This document shows, piece by piece, positions 22,874-33,951 of a DNA stretch of 64,000 nt. Each line of letters opens with the position of its first letter. The stretch's first letter is position 1. The DNA comes from Vesta saturnalis (Eukaryota; Arthropoda; Insecta; Coleoptera; Lampyridae). Both the position numbers and the translations under genes were made by a program. The notes under the pieces are model-generated. The model had not been told where the DNA came from, ran no database searches, and worked only from the letters and a program-made list of their open reading frames with translations. Location of the stretch: positions 807,001 through 871,000 of the forward strand of contig JARFJB010000655.1 of assembly GCA_036346205.1 (NCBI GenBank), read 5' to 3'.

Positions 22874-22983
22874 CTCACACTCGCACGCACGCACGTACGC
22901 ACCCACACACACGCACGCACGCGCGAACGCACGCATCCACACGCACACGCACGCACCCACACACACACATACGCACACGCGCA
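22874..22983. repeat. ACGC/ACAC microsatellite
   Basis: A mixed array of CACG and CACA units just outside inverted repeat II. Confidence 0.9.
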
Positions 22984-23560
22984 TTTGTATTTGCTTCTTT
23001 GAATATATCTGGTATACCTCACCTGCTTCAAATTTTCAGCAGCAATATGTCAAGTCCTAAGTGACTTGTCAATAATACTGGCTAACGGGATGTATGAGCG
23101 CTTGCTGCATCCAAAATTTGCAAATGCAAATTTTCTCAAGCAGCTAGCTCGAATCCATCCTTATCCAGTATTATGGAAGCAAAGTAGCAATGCGCGAAAT
23201 ATATTTTACTTGACTATTGCATAAATTTAATAATGAAAACTGTAAAAAATTAATCTTATTTATCGAGAAGTTTCAGTTTGTAATTACCTGGGTATTAATC
23301 ATCTAGTTACCTGCTATAACCTGTGATAACACGAAAACGATAAGTGCTATGTAACACTTATCAGTCAATTGGAATCCGATTAATACAAAATTTGAAAGTT
23401 GTGTTATTGCATTGGTTGATGGGGTTAGGGTGACATACGTATGTAATGGTTAGTAATTGAGCCCGACCATAGGTGCAACTTGAATAATCCGGCGGAAGAA
23501 GGATTCTTAAAAATGATCATGTTCTACTTGAAAGAGTGTTATTAAACATAAAAATTTTGA
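22984..23560. other. No recognised feature upstream of piggyBac
   Basis: AT-rich sequence. The terminal repeat of the piggyBac element should lie here, but I could not identify it or a TTAA duplication with confidence. Confidence 0.4.
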
Positions 23561-24890
23561 GGATTAACCACACACGGACGCAGAAGATAAGCCCTCAGTA
23601 AAAAGTGTCGATGATTCTAATACTGAGGCTATTGAGACAGATGAGGAACTCGAGAATTCATTTTATTTTGGAAAACACAATATTACCGAATAGATGAGAT
23701 AACCGCGCCTGAAGAAGCGTCGCTCGATCCACATAACATTGTGACTCGCCTTTCAGGAGTAAACAATAAAGCACGAGAGGGTAAATTACCTACAGAGTAC
23801 TGAAGTATTGTGTTTTCCAATGAAATTTTATAGAGGATGGTGTTATATACGAACCAGTACATCAACCTTGAAGTAATGGATCGGTGTGATAGAAAACGCG
23901 TTGCTGATGACATAGACTTAATTGAGCTGGAGGCGTTTATAGGGATTTTATATATAGCAGGCACATTACACGTCAATAGAATGATGCCTGAGATGTGTGG
24001 GATAAAGTTGAACATGTAGTGAAAATATTCCGGTTCGTCATAAGTAGGAGGTTCCAATTCCTTATGCGATCCTTTATTTCGATAACCGCAACACAAGACA
24101 AACTGGTACAACATAGTGCACATTTGTGTCCTCTCCAAGCCTTCCAAATACGGAGTGAAAGTTTATACTGCTTGTGATGCGGTCACTTTTTACCCTTACT
24201 ATTTGGAGATCTATTCTGGCAGGCGAAAAAGGAAGAATTTTGGTTCAGTAATAATCCGTGAGATTGACACAATCGATTTATGTGCAGGGAAAAACGTGAA
24301 CGCTAATAATTGGTTGGCAGGTATACAACTGGCCGTTGAGCAGAAAAACGATAGAGCTTCCTTCTTTGGGGACAATAAAAAAAATAAAAAGGAACTGTCA
24401 CCATATCTAATGAATGTGAAAAGCCGACGTCCTTAATCCAGCATGTTCGGTTTAGGAAAATGTGACACTATTGTTTCTTACGTTCCGAAAAAAAATCGTA
24501 ATGTTGTTATTACATCTTCTCAGCATTACGATAATGCAATAAACCAGGAGAAGCTGAAAAACCTCACATTATGACCTACTATAATAAAACCAAATCAGGT
24601 ATCGATGTTGTCGGTATATTTTGTGCATCCTACAACGTTGCTAGAAACATACGTTGTTGGCGGGTGGTAGTATTATTCTATGTTGAACATCACAGCTCAT
24701 TTCAGCCGGCAATGAACTAGAGAGCATGAAACTTCGTCTTTTCCTTCAAAACCTTTGTCATGCACTGGCATTATGTCTATTATGTCTATCTGCTATTTCT
24801 ATTAACAACGGTTATGAGCGGAACCCTCATGGAATAGTTAAAGCAATATGCAATAAATCAGGTCCAAGGAAACTGGCAATTGTGGCTTAG
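23560..24890 (+). pseudogene. PiggyBac-like transposase, broken
   Basis: An acidic N-terminus (DDSNTEAIETDEELE) is followed by VADDIDLIELEAFIGILYIAG, then GVKVYTACDAVTFYPYYLEI, NWLAGIQLAVEQ, FFGDNKKNKKELSPYLMNVK, SSMFGLGKCDTIVSYVPKK, and SSQHYDNAINQEKLKN, with piggyBac core residues in family order. The tail reads MKLRLFLQNLCHALAL. There are stops and frameshifts throughout, so it is inactive. No Cys-rich C-terminal finger was seen after 24890. PiggyBac transposases excise precisely at TTAA sites. Confidence 0.85.
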
Positions 24891-24929
24891 GTATACATCG
24901 TCATAATATACCTAGATAGGACAGAAAAG

Positions 24930-25960
24930 TTTTTAATTCTTCCGTAAATCACTACTTGACCACACCTTTTCGATCAAGTTCATCATAGATGTAGAGTTTG
25001 ATAAAAATCGCTTGTCGTAGACGTGCAAGTCACAAGGATCTAAAATAATCTTAAAACGCAAACCCAGGAAATGAAAAAAGGAAAAAAAACACTTAAAAAT
25101 ATTTGTTGGCATGTTTTTTAAGGCATTTGGTAGGTTGTTGTAATATTTGGAAATGATATACATAAATATCTCAAACAGTTTAGTTTTGTGGAAAGGCGGT
25201 TATGCCTAGGGCTAGAACTAAATTTTATTCATCGAATTGAAAAGTCGGAGTTTTATTAAAGGTAAGTTTATGAAATACTACCAACCAGTAATATTTAGCC
25301 ATGTCAACTCTTAATATATATGTTAGATGATCAATCTTTGTTATGCTATATATTAGCCGCATACAAGCATTTTGAATATGTCGAATTCGTCTTACGTCAT
25401 TATTGTTAATACACATATCATAGATGCAATCGCAATAATCAAATTGTAAAGGAACTGCACATAGCAACGTTTTAAATCGAAAATCAGAGTCCATGTGCAA
25501 ATCCCAGTTTTTACACAAACATCATGCAGGAGCATGGTACTTTTTACCTTAGAGTAAGGTTTTTTGTACATAATCTCTTTTTTAGATTTTCCAAATAGAA
25601 TCAATTCTGATTTCATGGGATTAACCTCAAGCCCATACCGGTGACACTTTACATACCTCAAAGGTTTATAAATATCACAACCATAAATTATTAAAGTGTA
25701 GGTCCTAAAATAGAACCTCGAGATAAGCCACATGTTACATCTAACTGCACAAAAACCATTCCGGGCAGGATTACTTGCAGTGTTCTTCCAGACAGAAACA
25801 TTTCAATTAATTGGCGAGCATCAGTAGCGATACTAAGGTAATGTAAGATCCTAAGCAACATTTGGTGGTTAATTACTATTAAGGTTTTGATGAAGTCTAA
25901 TAGGAACAGATTTTTAGTATCAAGAGCATTTAAAAGGTTGTTAACGATGTTTAGAAACAT
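24930..25960 (-). pseudogene. CR1/Jockey-type LINE fragment, RT region, broken
   Basis: Minus-strand frames read DFIKTLIVINHQMLL ... LSIATDARQLIEMFLSGRTL, GLSRGSILGPTL (RT motif B), LEVNPMKSELILFGKSKK, then the C-terminal DYCDCIYDMCINNNDVRRI, RHIQNACMRLIY. The YxDD-containing piece between motif B and LEVNP is deleted. The order is that of CR1-group RTs, but the exact clade is uncertain. Confidence 0.75.
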
Positions 25961-25963
25961 AGT

Positions 25964-26345
25964 TGTACAAGGTGAACAAATTTCAACTACAGGTGTACAA
26001 ACTACGAAAAAAGGAACCTTGCATCCCTGATCTCCTCTTTTGGGAAAATCTGAATAGTGGATTTCGGCTAACGTTTTTGTTTTCGAGTAATAGCCAAAAA
26101 TTCAGATTTTCGCATTTTCATTGTTTGGCCATATAACACTTATTTATGAAAACAGAAAATAATTTCTGGGTTCTTCAGGCGCTTCTTGGTAACAATGCAG
26201 TGGTGTAGTCAATTCTTTAAAAATATTGTTGAAATTCGAGTTATAGCATAAAATCGTATTTTTATATGGAACGCGTATGGCATCAAAAATTTACGAATTT
26301 TTTTCTCATTCCAACGATATACATCATGTGGAGTCAAATTGTTGA
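25964..26345 (-). repeat. Repeat X, diverged inverted copy
   Basis: Reverse complement of this stretch aligns with 37438-37870: ATATCGTTGGA.T.AGAAAAAAA, GAATTGAC.AC.CC.CTGCATT.TTA, AAG.GCCTGAAGAAC, AAATCTGAATTTTTG and an end in CC.TGTACAACT. The outer end begins TACAAGGTGAACAAATTTC, like a mariner tip. Probably a fragment of a non-autonomous transposon. Confidence 0.65.
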
Positions 26346-26605
26346 TTTTTAACAAGAAATATGTTTTTGAGACAAACCAATTTCACGTTTGAAAAAAAAA
26401 TGTTTTTGATACAAGTAGGCTTGTATCAATTACAATCTTTCTAATAAAACAAAGTAGGTACATATCCGTATGGCTTGTTACGAAACTGGCAATTCAATAA
26501 GATATGACTGTTTATTATCACCGCAAAATAATGAAAATAATGAAAAAGTTGATATGTTAGAATGTTTTGTTCAAAGTAATAATCATTCTGAAGTTGCAGG
26601 TGAAA

Positions 26606-29270
26606 CTTAACTTACTTAACTTAACTTAACCTTCACGCCATTCCCTTGCGGGGTAGGCAAAATAATCCCTGCCTCTTACTTATTTTTCATTCACAATCTT
26701 TCTCCATGCTTTCTTATCTCCGCATGCCTCCCTAGCTTCCGCAAAATTCATACATTATCGTCCACATACTTCCAATCACTTTCCTTCCAGCATTGACCCT
26801 TTGTCCAATTTCTCCCTACCATCTGCAGTAAACATTCCACCCAGATATACCTAGTCCACTTGCTCCAGGATTTCAGAGTAAATACTCCACCCTCCTTTCC
26901 ACCTTCCCGATTGAACACCACAATCTTAGTTTTGGTCACGTTTACCTTTAGGTCCATACTGTCACAGACTGTATCAAACTTTCTCAGAGCAGTTTGTAGC
27001 TTATCCGCACTATCACTCAATAAAATTGTCATCTGCATACACCAGAAGTCGTACATTTACGTCACCAACCATTACACTATTTGTATCGGTACATGCTTGT
27101 CTATCACATTTATCCATGTAAACATTGAGCAACCGCGGTGACATCACACAGCCTTATCGCACACCTTGTTCAATATTAAAGTATTCACTCACACCTCCTC
27201 TCCCTAATACATCCGTTTATTAGACCTTTATTTACGACATATGCATTTAATATTTTCCACAGCTTCTCCCTATTCACTCTGTCGTATGCTTTCTCTTTTT
27301 TTTACACTTAAACACTTTTAGATCACCTGCTGGAGAGCAACCATCTAATCGACACATCTTTCCCAGGTATGAAGCCACCCTACACATCCTAAATCTTAGT
27401 TTGTGTAGTTTGTCGTACTCTATCAAACAGTATTCTTTCAAACACTTTACCAGGCACGCTGAGCAAACATATTTCTCTGTAGTTCTTTCAATAACTCTTG
27501 TTCCTCTTACCCGTATACAGTGGTACAATTATCGCGCTCTTCCAATTCCTGGGCACTTTTCGACACATAAGGCATACATTGAATAATTAATACACTCTGC
27601 GTGTAATCTTTGCACCCCCATACTTGCTCCCTTGCCGTTTTTCAATCTCCCTACCATTTTCTCTACTTCATTTATCCCAATCCCTTCTCAGTTTCATTCA
27701 CCATTCCTTCTATATTCTCCTTATTTAACCCGTCACTCTTATTTTCCTCACTACTGTCCAGCTTTACAAAATATTCCTGCCATCATTTCCTTACTTCACA
27801 ATCGTCCCATACCATTTCGTTGCTCATACACATCACTCCTGCAGCGTTCTGTTTTGGGCCACGTTTTGTATCTTTGACCCATTTCCAGAAGAGCTCTTTT
27901 GTTTCCCTAAGACCATTATGCATTTCCTCTTCTTCCACAGCCATCACTTCTTATTCTCACTGCCTCCTTCGCTTCTTTGTTTCTTAATCTGTACACCTCA
28001 TATAATCGCTTTTTCTGTCTTATTTTTTGCAGCAATTATTGCCATGTACGAATATTTTTTCTCATATACTGCTTTTTTTAGAGACTTATTCCACCAAGCA
28101 TATCTTTCTCTCTACCTACAGTCGCTCTTCGACATATCCGCACGGCACAATTGACAACACAGTTTTTCAATCTTATCCATGAACTTCCAACGTCAGTGTC
28201 TTTTATTTGTTCGTTCTACACTGTTCCATTCACATTCATCTCTTTACTCACAGAATCTACGTATTTCATTCTCGCACCATTAACCGTTAGTTTGTCTACC
28301 CTAATTCTGTGCGTTCGCACTACCTTTGCTTTCCTTCTCCTGACTAAATTTTGCCTTAAACACACTCTCTATATAACCAAAAAGTGGTCCTATCCACACT
28401 CCGATCATTGCATTACTTTTGTCTTTCACCGGGTTTGTAAGCCGTTCATCATACACTATCAAGTCTATCATACTTTTAGATTTACCTCTTTGCGATATAT
28501 ACATATGTAAATTTTTTATGTTTAAACAACGTTTTGGATACAAACAAGCTTCTCTCCTCACAGATGTTCACTAGGCGTTCACCATTCTCATTGATTCTTT
28601 GGTCCCGAACTTTCCTAGAACGCGTTCAGTACACCTTTCCTTTGGCTTACATACGTTCAACACCTTCTCTACTTCATTCCAGAAGTTCTCACGCTCCTGG
28701 TCTCTTTCTCCAATGATCGGTGCATAGCATGCAATAAGAAAAATTCTTCGAAACTCGATTTTCATTCTAACCCATATTACCCGAGGAAATACCAATTCGT
28801 ACCGTTTTACACTCCTTTTAGTTCTTTCACTTACGATCACCCCAACCCCTTTTGTGTCATGCACTTCAGTATCAACTCCTGGCCATGGTGTTAGGCTGCT
28901 ATCCTCCATCTCCACAGCATCTTTGCCTTTGTGCATTTTCTCCGATACGCACAGAATATCAAGGTGTCTTTCGTACATTACATTCGCAATTTCAAATTCT
29001 TTACCATGCATACCTTTAACTTTCCACGTACCGACTCGCCATTCATTCCTTGCACAGTCGTCAGCAATGGAGCCTATCTGTTCCGGTCTGGGACCGTCCC
29101 TTGTAGCCAGGTCGATCCGAAGCCATTGTATTGTTCTCTTGAGTAATACCATAGCGAACAGACCGGTTACTGCCCAAATCGTGCCCCGGGCGATCTAGTA
29201 TTCCCTACTAACGGTATCGTCCCACAACCGGACAGTTATTTGTCTACTGCCTCGATGCGTAAGGAAGTAA
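26606..29270 (-). pseudogene. LINE copy 2 (same family as 1-2495), inverted
   Basis: Read on the minus strand from about 29270. The start of the nuclease domain is present here (VGTWKVKGMHGKEFEIANVM, HLDILCVSE, GVGVIVSERTKRSVKRYELV), followed by IACYAPIIGERDQERENFWNEVEKVLNVCKP as in copy 1. YADD of the RT is read near 27040. The 3' end at 26606-26632 carries a short tandem of TTAAG. Frames shift repeatedly. The first frame starts near 29152; upstream of it is a GC-richer leader. Confidence 0.85.
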
Positions 29271-30960
29271 AAAGTAGAAATAAAGACAGAGGCAAGAAAA
29301 ATATAAATAATAGAGTGTATACTTACTGTATGGAAATCTAAATGTACATACATACATGTACATTTTTTACATACACACCCTTCAACCTGATCACGCTTCT
29401 ACCAGATTGCTCCCTACGAGATTTCTGCCTCTCGCGCCTCTCACCGGGCCTGCTGTTATTTATTTACGACCAAATCATTCAATTATTTTTAATTTAGCTT
29501 TCCGATTTATAGTTATTTCTTTGTTATTTAATCTAATCTTAATTTATCAAATCTGTTTTATTATTGTCGCGAACCGTTTCAACTTAAACGTTTCCATCTT
29601 CTAAGTTTCTTATTTCTTCAATTTAAGGGTAACAATAAATAACGATAATGAACATGTTAGCTCTCCCGACATTAATTTTTTACTTTTAGGATTAATTAAT
29701 TACAATTAAGGTCAAACATAGTAACAAAGGTAAAAGTTAGGTTAATTTTGAATTTGCAGTCAGGGAAAGGTATAGTATAAGGCAGTGTGCAACACAATGT
29801 TATTAATAAACTTAAAATCACATACAGTACCAAAAATAAAAGTTGGATTAACCTTCAAATTTGAAAACAAAGAAAAAAATGTTCAAAAACTTACCACTTA
29901 ATACGGATCAGCCTTGTATAGTCACAACCTTTGTATTTTTGTATTTGTGTCAGTACAACTTTATGAGTTTCAACAATCATCCGGCATGGGAATTTTAGAG
30001 GAACCATATTTATCGTAGAAGTTCAATACTATAGCAATCCTAAATATTATTTACTCGCCTTTTTTTTCTTTCAAGAGGCATTTTATATGTTACAAAGTTC
30101 TGCTGTTTAGATTATTATTATTTTTGTATATTAGTAATATTCAAACCGTTAAAAATCTATTCAGTAACTTCCAACTTGTTACAGATATGTATTTATGATT
30201 GTTTTATACCACGCGCTGCCGTGGGCTACAATAAATTATTCTATTAGTTCTCTGTGATTCATGGTTATTACAAAAAATGTTTATCTGTTTGAGTTCAATC
30301 CTTTTACGCTCTACAATTTTACTAGTTTTAACAATCACATCTGGTATGGGTTTGAACAGCCGTCTTTTTCGTAGAAATTCAATACTATAGTAATCTTAAA
30401 TGTTATTTTCGCGCCTATTTGAACTGCAGAGCCATTTACACGTTAGAAAAGTTCTAGATTATTAGATTGTTATTATCTTCGTTTGTTATTAATATTCAAA
30501 CCTCTAGGTATAAAAATCTGTCCAAAAGCTTACCCTTATTTTATTGATTTAGAAGTTGTCATTTTAACATGTATTTGTTTCACTAATTGAAAGATAGAAG
30601 CGTAGCAACCTTAAACACGTCCTATCGCTTTGACGATCTTGTACACTAAAAATTCTATTTTAATCGTTACCGGGAAAAAACAGCCTAATAATTCTATTTT
30701 CAAACGATTAAAAGAAAATCTCTTAACAAACTAAGAGCAAAAAATTATAATACTGAAGGTGCTGAGGAATTGTAACTACAAATCCTTCGATTTCAAGTCG
30801 TCAAATTGAGGCCGAGTCTGGTATACGACGAAGTTGAGAATTATCAATTCTAAAAAGATACAAATTAGACCATATAAAATAAGTAAATAACAATATCTCC
30901 AACCAACCGATACTGCACGATACCTAAAATTTTGTCGTTAGCACCTTCAGCAGATATAGC
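29271..30960. other. AT-rich stretch, nothing coding recognised
   Basis: A frame of 82 codons at 29356-29604 shows no domain. Two segments, about 29930-30180 and 30290-30530, share order and wording (GAATTTCAACAATC.-like, CAATACTATAG.AATC.TAAAT.TTATT, ATTATTATTTT). They look like two diverged copies of a roughly 350-bp unit of unknown nature. Confidence 0.4.
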
Positions 30961-30969
30961 AATATGCAT

Positions 30970-31515
30970 TATTCTCAACAAATATTGTTTGGACCGATCA
31001 AGCATAGTAGTGCCTGGATTAATCCGCAGCGTACCATTGACGTTAAAAATCAGGAATGCTTCGGTGTTGCACCCTATTCGGAAATAGCATTTTAGCTTAC
31101 CACATTTATCAAAGAAAACTGAATGGTCAACGATATTCTGAAATTTTAAACCAACTCATAGTCGAGGATTGTTAAGATGATTTACCGCTGAACATTCAAC
31201 AAGGTGAGGCACTCCTCACAATAGTGTGAAGCGTCTCTGAATTCTTAAATATTCATTTTCAACATAAATGTATAGAAACAAATGGACCAGTGAGGGGGCC
31301 ATCACGTTCGCCCGATTTAACGCCTCTAGGATTTTTCTTTTGGGGACATATTAAAAACAATTTATACAAAAATAGTAATAATGATAACATAATGGAACTT
31401 AGACAAAATTGTATATCGTGTGTTAATTCGGTCTCTAATATTCATATTTACAGGGCAATTCGGAATGTTTCAAAGCGATGTGAACTATGTGTCGCAAATA
31501 TTGGACGTTTAGTTT
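30970..31515 (+). pseudogene. Mariner-like transposase fragment G
   Basis: Scattered frames read ILFGPIKHS (the WTDEA region), LNGQRYSEILNQLIVED, then GPSRSPDLTPLGFFFWGHIK and ERRCELCV-like C-terminal text (NVSKRCELCVANIGRLV). In the block that is normally PLDFF the third catalytic Asp is Gly. No terminal repeats are recognised; a short (TA)n at about 31575-31603 lies just downstream. Confidence 0.7.
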
Positions 31516-33650
31516 AAGAGGCTTTATATGTAATTATTAAGTACCTTGTAATTTGTTTAACAGCATCTTCTATATATACTATATATATATATATATATAT
31601 ATATAGGAAGGTTAAATAAAGTTATTTCTGTAAGTACGATTAAGTACTTAGTTTTGTTTCATTAAATTACAGTTCATTAAAAGTATTTTGGCATGTGGAA
31701 GTGGATGTGCAATAAACAAAGTGCTGCATAATAAACATTAAAAACATTGTACAGAACAATTTTACATAAAGAAATTTACATACAAATAGATTTTTATGTT
31801 AGATTTTTGAAGAAATGTGTTACACAATATGGTTTATTAAAGTGACTTAAATTTAGACAATACAAGCAAGGTGAACATTGAAAATGATAAAGACAGATTT
31901 TATAAGTTAAATGGATAACATTTTGGTTAATTTGAACGTTTTAAATGCAAATTATTTGTATATTTAAAATAAAGTTAGGTTAAGCTTTAAATTTAAGGTT
32001 TTTTACAAATTTATAGTTTTTTTAGATTAATATGAGCTTAAAATGATTTGTTAATGTGATTAATAGGTTTTCCTCATTCCCATACAGTAATTTAACTTAT
32101 ACAAGTCATTTGAACATAAATTTTGTGAAATGGGGTTGACTATACAAATTTCCTGTGTTAAACAGAATTTTCCTCTAAATTTAAGATTTTGGACATATAA
32201 TAAATGTTTTCTAATACAAATTTTCGTCCAGATCACAAATATGTAGTTAATTTAAGTGTAGATACTAAGACTTTTTAGATATAAACAATTTCAGTTTAGA
32301 ATAAGTCAATTCGTAGAATATTTAAGAGAGTTATACCAAGTTTGGTATCAAATTGTGCATAATTTAGCACAGATTTTATTTCTGTTTTTAAAATTTAAAT
32401 CAATAGCTTTATAAAAAAGTTATAGCATAATTTATAATTTAGGTAAGTTTTCGAATTTATTCTGACCAATCATAGACTTGGTTACATTATTTGGATTTCT
32501 AAAAAAAAAATGAAAATGTGGTAACTAACAGAAGGGTATATAAAGAATTGCTCCTGAGCAGAATCTCTCTCTATATTTTTCTATCTCATCCAGTTGTTTT
32601 GAAAAGTTTAAAAAAGTGTAGTGTTTGTGTTTAACAAGTAAGTTATTTAACCACAATTATTATCGGGAGATTTTAATACAAGTTTAACGGAGAGACGAGA
32701 AGTTCAGAAACAATTGGTTTAAACCTACATTTGTTAAAATAAAGTTAGGTTACCGATATTTGTCCATGTTCGTAAAGCTTATTACGAATTAAAGTTCACA
32801 GTTGTTACGATTAATGTTTGACGATTTTAAAAAAGTTCGTTTGTTTAATTTAATTTGTGGTTACGTTTTCCAAAATAAAATTGTAATCATTTTTTCTTCC
32901 AACTGGTATTTTATTCCTGCTGCGACATTTTAATAATTGATAATCCATTCGGATGCTAAAAAGAAAGTGATAATAATTTAAAATTTCTACAATCTTAAAA
33001 CATTACATAAACCGATGATTTTGAAACATCTTAAAACAATTAAATAAATATCATTATCAATAAATTTTGTGGTTTAGTGAAACTTTTAAGCATATAATAA
33101 GTACGTTTACCACAACAAAGCAACCATCAATCCGAGGGCCAGTGTGAAATTATTGGACGTATTGCAGCAGCGAACTTGGTGGATCAATAACTTCGATCAT
33201 CAATTGGAAAGAGCTTACATAAATAATTGGAACCAGCTGTATGAAAACATCCGTTTGCAGATAGGACAATGCACATGTGTCAATTTTTAATCTTAACCCT
33301 GCTAGTTGTATCTTTATTTGTGTGATTTCCTGCACTTATTATTTTTATGTATAGGTGTAAATGTTTATGCAATAGTTGCGTAAACATCTGCAAAACAAGT
33401 AGAAATTTAGTTTTATTTCCAAATTTTAATTTCAATTATCCAGTTAAAATCACAATTTTAAGAAGTCATCATTTAACAAATCTGACAGCTTGGTACTTGA
33501 GTTCATTGAATTCGCAACGCATGCGTTATGGTACAAATTTTAATAAGATAATATAGGATCTTTGATATAACGTGGAATCCACATAATATTGAACCAGTTA
33601 ATAATTCCCTTCAAATCAGAACTCTACCCCTAACAGAAATTTTTAATAAG

Positions 33651-33654
<4 letters not shown>
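31516..33654. other. AT-rich stretch; weak promoter-like signal only
   Basis: (TA)n at about 31575-31603. At 32538 a TATATAAAG box is followed by a leader and, near 32636, a donor-like AAGTAAGTT. This could be a promoter with a first exon, or part of an LTR. No protein is recognised. A minus-strand frame of 61 codons at 33150-33335 has no domain. Confidence 0.35.

Positions 33655-33722
<68 letters not shown>
33655..33722. repeat. (TA)n tract before repeat X copy 1
   Basis: A perfect AT tract of about 66 bp joined to repeat X at 33723, the same junction as at 37437/37438. Confidence 0.95.
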
Positions 33723-33724
<2 letters not shown>

Positions 33725-33951
33725 GTCCTAAAGAACTATTTCTTTCTAAAGAGCTGTAAAAAAGGATAATTTGACTCCACGTGATATATATCGTTGGAGT
33801 CAGAAAAAAAAAAGTAAATTTTTGTTACCATAGCCAACTAAAAAATAGCCATATAAAAAACAAGAATATTTTTTAAGAATTGACCACGCCTCTGCATTCT
33901 TATCAAGAAAGTGCCTGAAGAACGTAGAAGTTATTTTTTATTTTTCCATAA
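33723..33951 (+). repeat. Repeat X, truncated direct copy
   Basis: Nearly identical to 37438-37672 (AGAACTATTTCTTTCTAAA, CTCCACGTGATATATATCG, AGTGCCTGAAGAACGTAGAA). It breaks off after CCATAAATAA, where the left arm of inverted repeat I begins. A TATAC-type 5-bp difference inside shows that it is not an assembly echo. Confidence 0.9.
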
